A DNA stretch of 50,457 bases from Afipia sp. 64-13 (GCA_001897755.1 MKUJ01000016.1:30637-81093); one strand, 5' to 3'; numbered from the stretch's first letter, positions 8,852 to 20,029 are shown. Notes: generated by a model from the sequence alone, not told the origin. Translations and numbers: made by a program.

Positions 8852-10534
8852 CTAGGACGCCAGCGGCTGCGCGCCCATGCATATCTGCGCGACCATCGCC
8901 TTGGCGATCTCGTGCTCGCCCATGATCACCGAATTGGCGCCATGGTGCTTGAGGTGGGCGATCTCCTCCTCCGAATGCGCCCGCGCGATGATCGGCACGC
9001 TGGTGCTGATCGCGCGCGCCTTGGCGACGATCTGCCCCCCCTCGAAGGCATCGGGAATCGCCACCAGGAGGCCGCGCGCGGCGGCGAGATTGGCCGCCTG
9101 CAGCATGCCCTGCGCCGCGGCATTGCCGGTGATGACGTCGACGCTCTCCTGCCGCAGCCGCTCGATGGTGCCGGGATTGTCCTCAATCACCAGCAGCGGA
9201 ACGTTGCCGGCCCGCAGCGCCCGGCCGACCACGCTGCCGACCCGGCCATAGCCGACCAGCACCACATGGTTGGTGAGGGGGGAGACCGGCAGTTCGACGC
9301 GCGGCGCGGGCTTCTCGTCCGGCGGCGCTTTCGGCGCGCCCTCCTTGTCCGCCAGCACGCGGTCGAGCAGCGCGAACCACAGCGGATTGAGCATGATGGT
9401 GATGATCGAGCCGGCCAGCACCAGATCGCGGCCGCGCTCGCTCATCAGCGACAGGCTGACGCCGAGCGCGATGAGGATGAAGGAGAACTCACCGATCTGC
9501 GCCAGACTCGCCGAGATCGTCAGCGCGGTCGAGTTGGAATAGCCGAACACCCGCACGATAGCGTAGGCCGCCAGCGATTTGCCGAACAGGATGATGAACA
9601 GCGTCGCCAGCAGCGGCAGCGGCTCCTTGATGATGATCGAGGGATCGAACAGCATGCCGACCGAGACGAAGAACAGCACCGCGAACGCATCGCGCAGCGG
9701 CAGCGTCTCGCTGGCGGCGCGCTGGCTGAGCTCGGATTCGCTGAGGATCATGCCGGCGAAGAACGCGCCCAGCGCGAACGAGACGTCGAACAGGATCGCC
9801 GCGCCGAACGCGACGCCGAGCGAGATCGCGAACACCGCGAGGCGGAACAGTTCGCGCGACCCGGTATGGGCGACGTAGTGCAGCAGCCAGGGAATGACGC
9901 GGCGACCGACCACCAGCATCAGCACCACGAAAGTCGCGACCTTGCCGAGCGTCATCGCCAGCGGCCAGGCCAGCGCCGACACATCGAGACCGCCGGCTGT
10001 CTCCCCGTTCATCAGGCCCGCCAGCGGCGGCAGCATTACCAGCGTCAGGACGCAGAAGATATCCTCGACGATCAGCCAGCCGACCGCGATGCGGCCGCGC
10101 TCGGTGTCGATCAGCCGCCGCTCCTGCATGGCGCGCAGCAGCACCACCGTGGAAGCGGTGGAGAGCGCAATGCCGAACATGATGCCCTTGCCGGTGCTCC
10201 AGCCCAGCGTCCACCCGAGCGCCCAGCCCATCACCGTCGCCGCCGTGATCTGCACCACGGCGCCGGGCAAGGCGATGGCGCGCACCGACCACAAATCCTT
10301 CAGCGAGAAATGCAGACCGACGCCGAACATCAGGAGGATGATGCCGATTTCGGCGAGCTCGTTCGCGATGTTCTGGTCCGCGACATAACCGGGGGTGAAC
10401 GGCCCCATCACCACGCCGGCAAGCAAATATCCGACCAGCGGAGAAACACGGACTCGCTGGACCAGCGCGCCGAGAATAAAAGCCAGCACAAGACCGACGA
10501 CGATCGTTGATATCAAAGGGGTATTATGATTCAT
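8852..10534 (-). CDS. YbaL/Kef-type cation:proton antiporter with C-terminal TrkA-N domain
   Basis: From the ATG at 10534 (MNHNTPLIST) this is a 560-aa CPA2-family protein close in layout to E. coli YbaL. The N-terminal ~390 residues form about 12 membrane helices (SPLVGYLLAGVVMGPFTPG, LMFGVGLHFSLKDLW, STASTVVLLRAM). A Rossmann TrkA-N domain follows (VVLVGYGRVGSVVGRAL, about residue 415 on) and would bind a nucleotide that gates ion flux. Potassium or another monovalent cation is the likely substrate, by family only. A second start 9 codons upstream is less likely. It is divergent from the universal stress gene. Confidence 0.9.
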   Translation of the reverse strand: MNHNTPLISTIVVGLVLAFILGALVQRVRVSPLVGYLLAGVVMGPFTPGYVADQNIANELAEIGIILLMFGVGLHFSLKDLWSVRAIALPGAVVQITAATVMGWALGWTLGWSTGKGIMFGIALSTASTVVLLRAMQERRLIDTERGRIAVGWLIVEDIFCVLTLVMLPPLAGLMNGETAGGLDVSALAWPLAMTLGKVATFVVLMLVVGRRVIPWLLHYVAHTGSRELFRLAVFAISLGVAFGAAILFDVSFALGAFFAGMILSESELSQRAASETLPLRDAFAVLFFVSVGMLFDPSIIIKEPLPLLATLFIILFGKSLAAYAIVRVFGYSNSTALTISASLAQIGEFSFILIALGVSLSLMSERGRDLVLAGSIITIMLNPLWFALLDRVLADKEGAPKAPPDEKPAPRVELPVSPLTNHVVLVGYGRVGSVVGRALRAGNVPLLVIEDNPGTIERLRQESVDVITGNAAAQGMLQAANLAAARGLLVAIPDAFEGGQIVAKARAISTSVPIIARAHSEEEIAHLKHHGANSVIMGEHEIAKAMVAQICMGAQPLAS

Positions 10535-10742
10535 GCGGCATTTTGTTGCATTCGCGAACAAGATGCCAGCGCGTTGTCCGGCTACCCATCGCCGCAGTCC
10601 GGGATGGCCGCCATGCGCTCATGAGGCACGGCGAATCCGTCTGGTAGGCCCGCAGGTTGATGTGCCTCAACCCGTTCTCGCCTGGACGGCGTCATGATAA
10701 TATCAGATGAATTACAGAAAATTGATCGATTGGAGGCCTCTC

Positions 10743-11576
10743 GTGATCAAGGATATCACCCTCAAGCTCGAAAACGACCCGGCTCGCGACCGCTCTCTCA
10801 ACTATGCCATATCGGTGGCGCAGGCCTGCGGCGCGCATGTGACCGGCATGGCGTTCTGCGACCCGGTCGGTTTCGCGCAATATCCGATCCCGTCGATGCC
10901 CGCATCAGTGCTTTCCAACATCACCGCCGAGAAGGCGCGCGAAGCCAGCGCCGCCATCGCGCGGTTCGAGGAAGCGGCCAAGAGCCACAAGATTTCCTTC
11001 GACCATGAAGTCGTCATGCACCGCCTGCCGCGTTCGGCGGGAGCCTTCGCCGTCAAGGCGCGCCGCTCCGACCTCAGCATCATCCAGCAGACCGAAAAAC
11101 AGGACGACGACAACGAGGCGATGATCGAAGCGGTCCTGTTCGATTCGGGACGGCCGGTACTGATCGTGCCCTACATCCAGACCGACCCGTTCAAGCTCGA
11201 TCACGTGGTGTGCTGCTGGGACGGCAGTTTCACCGCGGCGCGCGCGGTGAACGATGCCCGGCCGTTGCTGAAGCGGGCCAAGAAGGTCGAGATCCTGATC
11301 GTCGCCAACGAAAAGACCGAGGACTCGCGCCATCAGGCCAGCGGCGAGGGCATCGTCGCCCATCTTGCCCGCCACGACATCAACGCAACGCTGAAAACGC
11401 TGCAGGCGCCCGATGTCGATGTCGGCAACTCAATCCTGTCGTACATTGCCGACCAGGGCGCGGATATCATGGTGATCGGCGGCTACGGCCACTCGCGCCT
11501 GCGCGAATTCGTGCTCGGCGGCGTGACCCGCACCATCCTCGAATCCATGACCGCGCCGGTGTTCATGTCGCATTGA
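10743..11576 (+). CDS. Tandem-domain universal stress protein
   Basis: 277 aa from a GTG at 10743, chosen because GGAGG lies 8 nt upstream; an ATG 12 codons earlier is in frame but has no clear ribosome site. Two UspA domains are present, residues ~1-135 and ~145-277. The second keeps the ATP-binding pattern G-x2-G-x9-G (GGYGHSRLREFVLGG), while the first has lost it, as in many two-domain USPs. The family is induced under stress. The promoter is shared with or near the divergent antiporter gene, which suggests a common stress or ion-balance setting. Confidence 0.88.
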   Translation: MIKDITLKLENDPARDRSLNYAISVAQACGAHVTGMAFCDPVGFAQYPIPSMPASVLSNITAEKAREASAAIARFEEAAKSHKISFDHEVVMHRLPRSAGAFAVKARRSDLSIIQQTEKQDDDNEAMIEAVLFDSGRPVLIVPYIQTDPFKLDHVVCCWDGSFTAARAVNDARPLLKRAKKVEILIVANEKTEDSRHQASGEGIVAHLARHDINATLKTLQAPDVDVGNSILSYIADQGADIMVIGGYGHSRLREFVLGGVTRTILESMTAPVFMSH

Positions 11577-11599
11577 GGCGGATGACAGCGCCGGCCTCG

Positions 11600-11946
11600 T
11601 GTTTCGAGACCGCGCTTGCTCCTCTTCACCACGAGATTCGGATCCTCATCCTGAGGAGCATTGCGCAGCAATGCGTCTCGAAGGATGAGGCCCGGAATAT
11701 TACGGCCTCATCCTTCGAGACGCGGCAAAATTGCCGCTCCTCAGGATGAGGGTCGAGTCCGGCACTGGATTGCTTCGTCGGCTTTGCCTCCTCGCAATGA
11801 CGAGGATGGAAGGGGCCTGATCGCCTCAAGGCGGATTCGGATATGGACGCTACGCCCCATCGCCCTTACGTCCCGACCATCCACGTTTTTCAGGGTTGAA
11901 ATGCCGTGAAGACGTGGATGCCCGGCACAAAGGCCGGGCATGACGG
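11600..11946. repeat. R2, R3 and R1 repeat cluster between the stress gene and alaS
   Basis: The 390-bp gap holds no gene. 11600-11752 carries partial and double R2 units (CCTCATCCTGAGGAGCATTGCGCAGCAATGCG... and its mirror). 11757-11806 is half an R3 unit (CTGGATTGCTTCGTCGG...CTCGCAATGACG). 11874-11946 is half an R1 unit (CCATCCACGT...GACGTGGATGCCCGG...GGGCATGACG). It separates the convergent usp and alaS genes. Confidence 0.8.
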
Positions 11947-11966
11947 AATAAGCCAATGCGGCCGCC

Positions 11967-14630
11967 TTACGCCCCCATCGCCTTTTCGATCGCGGCGATC
12001 GCGGCATCGGCCTGCGCGCCGTTCGGCCCGCCCGCCTGCGCCATGTCCGGCCGGCCGCCGCCACCCTTGCCGCCCAGCGTCTCCGACGCCACCCGCACGA
12101 GATCGACCGCCGAGAAGCGCGAAGTGAGGTCCGGCGTGACGCCGACCACCACGCCGGCCTTGCCATCCTCGGTGACGCCGACGATGGCGACCACGCCCTG
12201 CCCGACCTTCTTCTTGGCGTCGTCGGCCAGGCTCTTGAGATCCTTCATCTCGATGCCCTGGACGGCGCGGCCGAAGAACTTCACCCCGGCCACCATGCGG
12301 GTCTCGGCGCCATTGGCGGCACCACCCGCCGACGCACCGCCGCCCATCGCCAGCTTCTTGCGCGCGTCGGACAGATCGCGCTCCAGCTTCTTGCGCTCCT
12401 CGAGCAGCGCGGCGACGCGCGCCGGCATGTCCTCGAGCGTGGTCTTGAGTTCGGACGCCGCGGTCTTGGCGACCTGAATGCTGTGATTGGCGGCCTGCCG
12501 CGCGGTGCGGCCGGTCAGCGCCTCGATGCGGCGGATGCCGGAGGCCACCGCGCTTTCATTGACCACCGAGATCAGGCCGATATCGCCGGTGCGCTTCACA
12601 TGGGTGCCGCCGCACAGTTCGACCGACCAGCCGAGCGCGTTGCCAGTACCCTTGCCCATGGATACGACGCGCACCTCGTCGCCATACTTCTCGCCGAACA
12701 GGGCGCGCGCCCCGGATTCGCGCGCATCGTCCACCCCCATCACGCGGGTGACGACCTCGCCGTTCTCCAGCACGATGTCGTTGGCGATGTCCTCGATGCG
12801 CTGCAATTCCTCCGGCGTGATCGGCTTGGTGTGCGCGAAATCGAAGCGCAGGCGCTCCGGCGCGACCAGCGAGCCACGCTGGGCAATGTGATTGCCGAGC
12901 ACGAGGCGCAGCGCCTCGTGCAACAGATGGGTCGCCGAATGGTTGGCGCGGATCGCGCCGCGCCGGGCGCGATCGACTTCGAGTTGCAGCGGCAGGCCGG
13001 TCTTGAGCGTGCCCTCCTCCACCGTGCCGAGATGGACGAACAGATCGCCCGCCTTCTTCTGGGTGTCGGTGACGCGGAAACGCACGCCCTCGCCGGTCAG
13101 CACGCCGATATCGCCGACCTGGCCGCCGGATTCGCCGTAAAACGGCGTCTGGTTCATCACCACCGCGCCGGTCTCGCCGGCCTTCAGCGTCTCGACGCTC
13201 TCGCCGTCCCTGACCAGCGCCGCCACGACGCCTTCGGCGACTTCGGTCTCGTAGCCGAGGAATTCGGTCGCGCCGAGCTGCTCGCGCAGCGGAAACCAGA
13301 CCTTCTCCGCCGCGATGTCACCCGAGCCGGCCCATGCGGCGCGCGCCTTGGCGCGCTGCTGGTCCATCGCGTCGGTGAAGGACGCGATATCGACGCCGAT
13401 GCCGCGCGTGCGCAGCGCATCCTGGGTGAGGTCGAGCGGAAAGCCATAGGTGTCGTACAGCGTGAACGCGGTCTCGCCGTCGAACATGTCGCCTTTCTTG
13501 AGATCGCGGCTCTTGTCGTCGAGGATCGACAGGCCCTTGGCCAGCGTCTTGCGGAAGCGGGTTTCCTCCAGCTTCAGCGTTTCCTCGATCAGCTTCTCGG
13601 CGCGCACCAGTTCCGGATAGGCCTGACCCATCTCGCGCACCAGCGCCCAGACGAGGCGATACATCAAGGGGTCCCTGGCGCCGAGCAACTGCGCATGGCG
13701 CATGGCGCGGCGCATGATCCGGCGCAGCACGTAGCCGCGTCCCTCGTTGGACGGCAGCACGCCGTCGGCGATCAGGAACGACGAAGCGCGCAGGTGATCG
13801 GCGATCACACGCAGCGAGGCCTGCATCGGGCCGTGCGGATCGGCGCCGGTGAGTTCGGAGGCGGCGCGGATCAGCGCAACGAACAGGTCGATCTCATAAT
13901 TGTCGTGCTTGCCCTGCAGCACCGCGGCGATGCGCTCCAGCCCCATGCCGGTGTCGATCGAGGGATGCGGCAGCGGATTGCGCACGCCGCCCGCGACCTG
14001 CTCGAACTGCATGAACACGAGATTCCATATCTCGATGAAGCGGTCGCCGTCCTCGTCCGCCGAGCCGGGAGGCCCGCCGGGAATCTTGTCGCCGTGATCG
14101 AAGAAGATTTCCGAACATGGACCGCACGGGCCGGTATCGCCCATCTGCCAGAAATTGTCCGAGGTCGCGATGCGGATGATCCGGGATTCCGGCAGGCCGG
14201 CGATCTTCTTCCACAGGTTGAAGGCCTCGTCGTCCTCCGAGAACACGGTGACCAGAAGCCGCTCCTTGGGCAGCGCGAATTCCTTGGTGATCAGGTTCCA
14301 GGCGAGCTCGATCGCGCGATCCTTGAAGTAATCGCCGAACGAGAAATTGCCGAGCATCTCGAAGAAGGTGTGGTGGCGCGCGGTGTAGCCGACATTGTCG
14401 AGGTCGTTATGCTTGCCGCCGGCGCGGACGCACTTCTGCGAGGTGGTGGCGCGCTGATAGGGGCGCCTCTCAAGACCCGTGAACACGTTCTTGAACTGCA
14501 CCATGCCCGCATTGGTGAACATCAAGGTCGGGTCGTTGCGCGGCACCAGCGGCGAGGACGCCACCTTCTCGTGGCCGTTTTTCGCGAAATAATCCAGAAA
14601 CCCCGACCTGATCTCGTTAACGCCGCTCAT
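11967..14630 (-). CDS. alaS: Alanyl-tRNA synthetase
   Basis: 887 aa from the ATG at 14630 ([15 protein letters not shown]), the usual family start; longer frames exist upstream but extend past normal AlaRS. Class II catalytic domain N-terminal ([34 protein letters not shown]), then the tRNA recognition domain, the editing domain with HSATHLLH and CGGTHV zinc/editing motifs, and a C-terminal glycine-rich C-Ala region. It charges tRNA-Ala and clears Ser/Gly misacylation. It is divergent from the gcv operon. Confidence 0.98.
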   Translation of the reverse strand: MSGVNEIRSGFLDYFAKNGHEKVASSPLVPRNDPTLMFTNAGMVQFKNVFTGLERRPYQRATTSQKCVRAGGKHNDLDNVGYTARHHTFFEMLGNFSFGDYFKDRAIELAWNLITKEFALPKERLLVTVFSEDDEAFNLWKKIAGLPESRIIRIATSDNFWQMGDTGPCGPCSEIFFDHGDKIPGGPPGSADEDGDRFIEIWNLVFMQFEQVAGGVRNPLPHPSIDTGMGLERIAAVLQGKHDNYEIDLFVALIRAASELTGADPHGPMQASLRVIADHLRASSFLIADGVLPSNEGRGYVLRRIMRRAMRHAQLLGARDPLMYRLVWALVREMGQAYPELVRAEKLIEETLKLEETRFRKTLAKGLSILDDKSRDLKKGDMFDGETAFTLYDTYGFPLDLTQDALRTRGIGVDIASFTDAMDQQRAKARAAWAGSGDIAAEKVWFPLREQLGATEFLGYETEVAEGVVAALVRDGESVETLKAGETGAVVMNQTPFYGESGGQVGDIGVLTGEGVRFRVTDTQKKAGDLFVHLGTVEEGTLKTGLPLQLEVDRARRGAIRANHSATHLLHEALRLVLGNHIAQRGSLVAPERLRFDFAHTKPITPEELQRIEDIANDIVLENGEVVTRVMGVDDARESGARALFGEKYGDEVRVVSMGKGTGNALGWSVELCGGTHVKRTGDIGLISVVNESAVASGIRRIEALTGRTARQAANHSIQVAKTAASELKTTLEDMPARVAALLEERKKLERDLSDARKKLAMGGGASAGGAANGAETRMVAGVKFFGRAVQGIEMKDLKSLADDAKKKVGQGVVAIVGVTEDGKAGVVVGVTPDLTSRFSAVDLVRVASETLGGKGGGGRPDMAQAGGPNGAQADAAIAAIEKAMGA

Positions 14631-14851
14631 AACCGTCCAATCGCGCTTTGCTCGAATCCGCCGCTCCCGATGAGGGATCACGCGGCCCTGTTCCACGCCG
14701 CTTTTAGACGGGGCCCGAGAGCCTGTCCACAAAGCGGCATCCACGAAGCGGATTTAGGATCAGACGGTTGCGAGCGCACGACCCCCGATCGTCTAAATTC
14801 CGGTCGCGTTGACAGCCCCAGAATCCCGTGTTTTGCTTCGCACACGACGTC

Positions 14852-15054
14852 ACGTCGGAAGAGACCGGCCCAGCCGGCGCCGAAGGAGCAACCGCCCCGG
14901 AAACTCTCAGGCAAAAGGACCGCGTGACGGATCAAATCTGGAAAGAGATACGGCCGGGCCGACCGGCGCGGTATCCGCCGACGGGATAATACTCTCAGGC
15001 AAAAAGACAGGTGGGGCTTCTCAAGGCTGGCAGAACCTTTGGATTCAAAGGTTC
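14852..15054 (+). promoter_or_regulatory. Tandem glycine riboswitch upstream of gcvT
   Basis: Two aptamer copies are visible. Aptamer 1 (~14852-14930) has CGGAAGAGACC, GCCGAAGGAGCAA and the conserved ACTCTCAGGCAAAAGGACC. Aptamer 2 (~14935-15016) has CTGGAAAGAGA, GCCGACGGGATAA and ACTCTCAGGCAAAAAGACAG. This is the classic layout of the tandem glycine riboswitch, which turns on glycine cleavage when glycine is high. A perfect 8-bp hairpin (AACCTTTG/CAAAGGTT, ~15034-15054) follows, just before the AGGAG of gcvT (15066-15070), without a T-tract, so control of translation is more likely than termination. The rest of the gap (14631-14851) shows nothing else clear. Confidence 0.95.
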
Positions 15055-15077
15055 CCGCGGCCGTCAGGAGCCTCGAT

Positions 15078-16238
15078 ATGCCTGCGCACGCCCATGATGC
15101 CCCTGCCCTCGACCCGTTGAAGCGCGTGCCGCTGCATGCGCTGCACCTTGTCCGTGGCGGCAAGATGGTGCCGTTCGCCGGCTACGAGATGCCGGTGCAA
15201 TATGCCGCAGGCGTGCTCAAGGAGCATCTGCACACTCGCGCGGCCGCCGGCCTGTTCGACGTCTCGCATATGGGCCAGATCGCGCTGCGGCCGAAATCCG
15301 GACAGGTCGCGGACGCCGCCAGCGCGCTGGAGCGTCTCGTTCCGCAGGACATCGGCAGCATTGCGCCCGGCCGCCAGCGCTATGCGCTGTTCACCAACGC
15401 GGCGGGCGGCATTCTCGACGACCTGATGGTGGCGAATTTCGGCGATCACCTGTTTCTGGTGGTCAATGCCGCCTGCAAGGACGCCGACGAGGCGCATCTG
15501 CGCGCGCATCTTTCCGACGCTTGCACGGTCGAGCCGCTGACCGACCGCGCGCTGGTGGCGCTGCAAGGCCCCAAGGCCGCCGCCGTGCTGGCGAAGCACG
15601 CCCCGGATGTGGCGGCGATGCGTTTCATGGATGCCGGGCCGCGCCGCATTCTCGATGCCGACTGTTTCGTCTCGCGCTCCGGCTACACCGGCGAGGACGG
15701 TTTCGAGATTTCGATTCCGGCGGCCGATGCCGAGCGCGTCGTTACCACGCTGCTGGCGGATGCCGACGTGCTGCCGATCGGGCTCGGCGCGCGCGACAGC
15801 CTGCGGCTGGAAGCCGGGCTCTGCCTTTATGGCCATGACATCGACACCGCGACGACGCCGGTGGAAGCGGCGCTGGAATGGGCGGTGCAGAAAAGCCGCC
15901 GCAGCGGCGGCGCCAAGGCCGGCGGGTTTCCCGGCGCGGATGTGATCCTGCCGCAGTTCGAAAACGGCGCAGCGCGCCGCCGCGTCGGCCTGAAAGCCGA
16001 GGGCCGCGCGCCGGTGCGCGAGGGCGCACCGCTGTTTGCCGACGCGACCGCGACCGACCGGATCGGCACCGTGACCTCGGGCGGCTTCGGCCCCAGCGTC
16101 AATGGACCGGTGGCGATGGGCTATGTGCCGACCGCGCTGTCCGCCATCGACACACTCGTATTCGCGGAGGTGCGCGGCCAGCGCCTGCCGCTGCGCGTGG
16201 CCAAACTGCCGTTCGTCGCTCCCACCTATCAACGCTGA
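15078..16238 (+). CDS. gcvT: Glycine cleavage system T protein (aminomethyltransferase)
   Basis: 386 aa from the ATG at 15078, preceded by AGGAG 7 nt upstream. GcvT moves the aminomethyl carbon from the lipoyl arm of GcvH to tetrahydrofolate and releases ammonia. Recognisable blocks are MVPFAGYEMPVQY, AAGLFDVSHMGQI, SRSGYTGEDGFEIS and GARDSLRLEAGLCLYGHD. First gene of gcvTHP, under the glycine riboswitch. Confidence 0.97.
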   Translation: MPAHAHDAPALDPLKRVPLHALHLVRGGKMVPFAGYEMPVQYAAGVLKEHLHTRAAAGLFDVSHMGQIALRPKSGQVADAASALERLVPQDIGSIAPGRQRYALFTNAAGGILDDLMVANFGDHLFLVVNAACKDADEAHLRAHLSDACTVEPLTDRALVALQGPKAAAVLAKHAPDVAAMRFMDAGPRRILDADCFVSRSGYTGEDGFEISIPAADAERVVTTLLADADVLPIGLGARDSLRLEAGLCLYGHDIDTATTPVEAALEWAVQKSRRSGGAKAGGFPGADVILPQFENGAARRRVGLKAEGRAPVREGAPLFADATATDRIGTVTSGGFGPSVNGPVAMGYVPTALSAIDTLVFAEVRGQRLPLRVAKLPFVAPTYQR

Positions 16239-16247
16239 GGATTTTTC

Positions 16248-16613
16248 ATGACCACTTTGTTCACCGACGACCATGAATGGCTGCAGATCGACGGCGATGT
16301 CGCCACCATCGGCATCACCGACTTCGCCCAGACCCAGCTCGGCGACGTGGTGTTCGTCGAACTGCCCAAGGTCGGCCGCGCGCTGAAAAAGGCGGAAGCC
16401 GCCGCGACCGTCGAGAGCGTCAAGGCGGCGTCCGATGTCTACGCGCCGATCACCGGCGAGGTCGTCGCCGTCAACGACGCGGTGGTCGCCGATCCTTCGC
16501 TGGTGAACTCCGATCCCGGCAACGGCGCGTGGTTCTTCAAGCTGAAGATCGCCGACACGAGCGAGCTCGACGGCCTGATGGATGAAGCCGCCTACAAGGC
16601 GCATACGGCGTGA
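16248..16613 (+). CDS. gcvH: Glycine cleavage system H protein
   Basis: 121-aa lipoyl carrier that shuttles the aminomethyl intermediate between the P and T proteins. The lipoylated residue is Lys59 in [15 protein letters not shown]. It starts 9 nt after gcvT. No lipoate ligase or GcvL gene is present in the window. Confidence 0.98.
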   Translation: MTTLFTDDHEWLQIDGDVATIGITDFAQTQLGDVVFVELPKVGRALKKAEAAATVESVKAASDVYAPITGEVVAVNDAVVADPSLVNSDPGNGAWFFKLKIADTSELDGLMDEAAYKAHTA

Positions 16614-16647
16614 GGCACACGTGAATCATAGGCAGACAAAAATCATC

Positions 16648-16743
16648 GTCATGGCCGGGCTTGTCCCGGCCATCCACGCCCTGATTGTTTGCCGCGCGAA
16701 AGAAGGAAGACGTGTATGCCCGGCACAAGGCCGGGCATGACGA
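16648..16743. repeat. Complete R1 repeat inside the gcv operon
   Basis: A full R1 hairpin (CGTCATGGCCGGGCTTGTCC...GGCCGGGCATGACG) fills most of the 163-bp gap between gcvH and gcvP. The transcript should fold into a stable stem between the second and third cistron. gcvP has its own AAGGA site about 6 nt before its ATG. Confidence 0.85.
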
Positions 16744-16776
16744 AAACACACAACATTGCGCTTCAAGGATAAACTC

Positions 16777-19647
16777 ATGACCGCGCATCGGTCCTCGAAC
16801 GAACCCGCCACCGACTTCGCGCGCCGGCATATCGGCCCCTCGCCGCGCGACATCGCCGCGATGCTGGAAAGCGTCGGCGCGCCCAGCATCGACGCGCTGA
16901 TCGGCGAGACGCTGCCGGCCTCGATCCGGCAGGCGAAGCCGCTCGATCTCGGCCCGGCGCTGAGCGAGACCGAGGCGCTGGCGCATATGCGCGAACTTGC
17001 CGCGCGCAACAGCGTGTTCACCTCGCTGATCGGTCAGGGCTATTCCGGCACCATTCTGCCGACCGTCATCCAGCGCAACATTCTGGAGAATCCAGCCTGG
17101 TACACCGCCTACACGCCGTATCAGCCCGAGATCAGCCAGGGCCGGCTGGAGGCGCTGTTCAATTTCCAGACCATGATCTGCGATCTGACCGGCCTCGATG
17201 TCGCCAACGCCTCGCTGCTCGACGAGGCGACCGCGGCGGCGGAAGCGATGGCGCTGGCGCATCGCTCCGCGCAGGTGAAGACGAACGCGTTCTTCGTCGA
17301 TCAGGCGGTGCATCCGCAGACGCTGGCGGTGCTGCGCACCCGCGCCGAGCCGCTCGGCTGGACGCTGATCGTCGGCGATCCGGCGCACGATCTCGACAAG
17401 GCCGAGGTGTTCGGCGCGCTGTTTCAATATCCAGGCACAGACGGCGCGGTGCGCGACCCTCGCGCCGCGATCGCCGCACTCCATGATAAAGGCAGCATCG
17501 CGATCATCGCCGCCGACCTGCTGGCGCTGACGTTGCTGGCCTCGCCCGGTGAACTCGGCGCCGACATCGCGATCGGCTCGGCGCAGCGCTTCGGCGTGCC
17601 GATGGGCTATGGCGGACCGCACGCCGCCTACATGGCGGTGAAGGATGCGCTCAAGCGCACCATGCCCGGCCGTCTCGTCGGCCTGTCGGTCGATGCGCGC
17701 GGCGCGCCGGCCTATCGCCTCGCGCTGCAGACCCGCGAGCAACACATCCGCCGCGAGAAGGCGACCTCCAACATCTGCACCGCGCAGGTGCTGCTGGCGG
17801 TGATGGCCTCGATGTATGCGGTCTATCACGGGCCCGAGGGGCTGACGCAGATCGCGCGCACCGTGCATCGCCGCACGGCGGCGCTGGCGGCGGGCCTGCG
17901 CAAGCTCGGCTTTGTCCCGACGAACGAAACCTTCTTCGACACCGTCACGGTGCAGGTGAACGCCGCGCGGCAGAACGAGATCGTGGCGCGGGCGCTGGCG
18001 GAGAAGATCAATCTGCGCGGCGGCGACGGCACGCTGTCGATCGCGCTCGACGAGACCACCACGCCCGCCATCGTCGAGGCGGTGTGGAGCGCCTTCGGCG
18101 GCAACCTCGCCTATGACGCAATCGAGCCGCAGGCGCGCGAGGCGCTGCCGCCAGAACTGGTGCGGAACAGCGCGTTCCTCACCCATCCGGTGTTCCACGC
18201 CCATCGTTCCGAGACCGAACTCTTGCGCTACATGCGCAAGCTCGCGGACCGCGACCTCGCGCTCGACCGCGCGATGATCCCGCTCGGCTCCTGCACCATG
18301 AAGCTCAACGCCACCACCGAGATGATGCCGGTGACCTGGCCGGAATTCGGCGCGCTGCATCCGTTCGTGCCCAAGGAGCAGTCCGCCGGCTATCACGCGC
18401 TGTTCAAGCGGCTGGAGGAGATGCTGATCGCCATCACCGGCTATGACGCGATCTCGCTGCAGCCGAACTCCGGCGCGCAGGGCGAATATGCCGGCCTGCT
18501 CGCGATCCGCGCCTATCACGCCTCGCGCGGCGAGCCGCAGCGCACGGTCTGCCTGATCCCTTCTTCCGCGCATGGCACCAATCCGGCCTCCGCCAGCATG
18601 GCGGGCATGGAGGTCGTGGTGGTGGCGTGCGACGCGCACGGCAACGTCGATGTGGAAGATCTGCGCAAGAAAGCCGAACAGCACGCGGGCAAGCTCGCGG
18701 CGGTGATGATCACCTATCCCTCGACGCATGGCGTGTTCGAGGAGCACATCCGCGAGATCTGCGACATCGTGCATCGGCATGGCGGGCAGGTCTATCTCGA
18801 CGGCGCCAACCTCAACGCGCAGGTCGGGTTGTCGCGGCCCGGCGATTACGGCGCCGATGTCAGCCACCTCAATCTGCACAAGACGTTCTGCATTCCGCAT
18901 GGCGGCGGCGGCCCCGGCATGGGTCCGATCGGCGTGCGCAAGCATCTCGCGCCGTTCCTGCCCGGACACATCGCGCGCGATGGCGGCGCGGCCCCGGTCG
19001 GCGCGGTCAGCGCCGCGCCCCATGGTTCGGCGTCGATCCTGGTCATCTCCTATCTCTACATCCTGATGATGGGCGGCGAAGGGCTCACGCGCGCGACGCA
19101 GATCGCGATCCTCAACGCCAATTATATCGCGCAGCGGCTCGACCCGCATTTTCCGGTGCTGTATCGCAACGAGCGCGGCCGTGTCGCGCATGAATGCATC
19201 GTCGATCCGCGCCCCTTGAAGACCTCGTGCGGCGTCACCGTGGACGACATCGCCAAGCGGCTGATCGATTACGGCTTCCACGCGCCGACCATGAGCTTCC
19301 CGGTGCCGGGCACGCTGATGATCGAGCCGACCGAATCCGAGGCGAAGGCCGAACTCGACCGGTTCTGCGAGGCGATGATCGCGATCCGCCGCGAGATCGC
19401 CGAGGTGGAGGCGAGCCGCTGGCCGATCGAGGCCTCGCCGCTGCGCAACGCGCCGCACACCGTGCACGACATCGCCGACGACGGCTGGCAGCGCCCCTAT
19501 TCGCGCGCGGACGGCTGCTTCCCCGCCGGCACCTCGCGCAACGACAAATACTGGTCGCCGGTCGGCCGCGTCGACAATGTCTATGGCGACCGCAATCTGG
19601 TCTGCTCCTGCCCGCCGGTGTCGGACTACGCGCAGGCGGCGGAGTAG
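16777..19647 (+). CDS. gcvP: Glycine dehydrogenase (P protein), homodimeric form
   Basis: 956 aa from the ATG at 16777 ([20 protein letters not shown]), chosen for the AAGGA site just upstream and the family start. GcvP is the PLP enzyme that decarboxylates glycine and loads the aminomethyl group onto GcvH. The PLP lysine is Lys702 in [16 protein letters not shown]; the N-terminal half holds the duplicated, non-catalytic fold. The single long chain contrasts with the split GcvPA/PB found in many other bacteria. The gene is followed by repeats, not a clear terminator. Confidence 0.98.
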   Translation: MTAHRSSNEPATDFARRHIGPSPRDIAAMLESVGAPSIDALIGETLPASIRQAKPLDLGPALSETEALAHMRELAARNSVFTSLIGQGYSGTILPTVIQRNILENPAWYTAYTPYQPEISQGRLEALFNFQTMICDLTGLDVANASLLDEATAAAEAMALAHRSAQVKTNAFFVDQAVHPQTLAVLRTRAEPLGWTLIVGDPAHDLDKAEVFGALFQYPGTDGAVRDPRAAIAALHDKGSIAIIAADLLALTLLASPGELGADIAIGSAQRFGVPMGYGGPHAAYMAVKDALKRTMPGRLVGLSVDARGAPAYRLALQTREQHIRREKATSNICTAQVLLAVMASMYAVYHGPEGLTQIARTVHRRTAALAAGLRKLGFVPTNETFFDTVTVQVNAARQNEIVARALAEKINLRGGDGTLSIALDETTTPAIVEAVWSAFGGNLAYDAIEPQAREALPPELVRNSAFLTHPVFHAHRSETELLRYMRKLADRDLALDRAMIPLGSCTMKLNATTEMMPVTWPEFGALHPFVPKEQSAGYHALFKRLEEMLIAITGYDAISLQPNSGAQGEYAGLLAIRAYHASRGEPQRTVCLIPSSAHGTNPASASMAGMEVVVVACDAHGNVDVEDLRKKAEQHAGKLAAVMITYPSTHGVFEEHIREICDIVHRHGGQVYLDGANLNAQVGLSRPGDYGADVSHLNLHKTFCIPHGGGGPGMGPIGVRKHLAPFLPGHIARDGGAAPVGAVSAAPHGSASILVISYLYILMMGGEGLTRATQIAILNANYIAQRLDPHFPVLYRNERGRVAHECIVDPRPLKTSCGVTVDDIAKRLIDYGFHAPTMSFPVPGTLMIEPTESEAKAELDRFCEAMIAIRREIAEVEASRWPIEASPLRNAPHTVHDIADDGWQRPYSRADGCFPAGTSRNDKYWSPVGRVDNVYGDRNLVCSCPPVSDYAQAAE

Positions 19648-19677
19648 CCGCGATGGAGTGAGACCGATCAATTGCGC

Positions 19678-19985
19678 CGCCATTGCGAGCCAACGGCTCC
19701 GGCCAACAGCGCGTTGACGACGCGCTATGGCGCGGCCCGATGACAGGCTCCGCGAAGCAATCCAGCTTTGAAAGCCGCAGCAAAAGCGGCAGCACTGGAT
19801 TGCTTCGTCGCGGACGCTCCCCGCAATGACGGAGCGCGACCTCACGACAAAGCGTCAGGCTGCAAGCCCTACACCCGTCATGGCCGGGCTTCACCCAGCC
19901 ATCCACGACCTTGCATCTCGACAGCGCATGGAACGTCGGAATGAGTGAAGACGTGGATGGCCGGAATAAATCCGGCCATGACGGC
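19678..19985. repeat. R3 and R1 repeats after gcvP
   Basis: The 530-bp gap between convergent gcvP and recA has no gene. 19678-19831 is a complete, interrupted R3 unit (CATTGCGAG...GAAGCAATCCAG, then CTGGATTGCTTCG...CGCAATGACGG). 19874-19985 is a complete R1 unit. The remainder holds the recA terminator and about 90 bp without a recognised feature. Confidence 0.8.
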
Positions 19986-20029
19986 TGTCATAAAGCGGTG
20001 CATGGAGAATCGCGCGGCCGAACAGTCCC

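Noticed and set aside
8780-10510. Long plus-strand frame opposite the antiporter gene
   Set aside because: Repetitive Arg/Gln/His composition typical of an antisense shadow; the minus-strand protein has clear family motifs.
12483-14927. Very long open frame on the plus strand opposite alaS
   Set aside because: It mirrors the third-position GC bias of alaS on the other strand, has low-complexity Arg/His/Leu-rich sequence and no domain; alaS is unmistakable.
16537-19845. ~1100-codon open frame on the minus strand opposite gcvP
   Set aside because: Same explanation: GC-rich antisense shadow of gcvP with no recognisable family.
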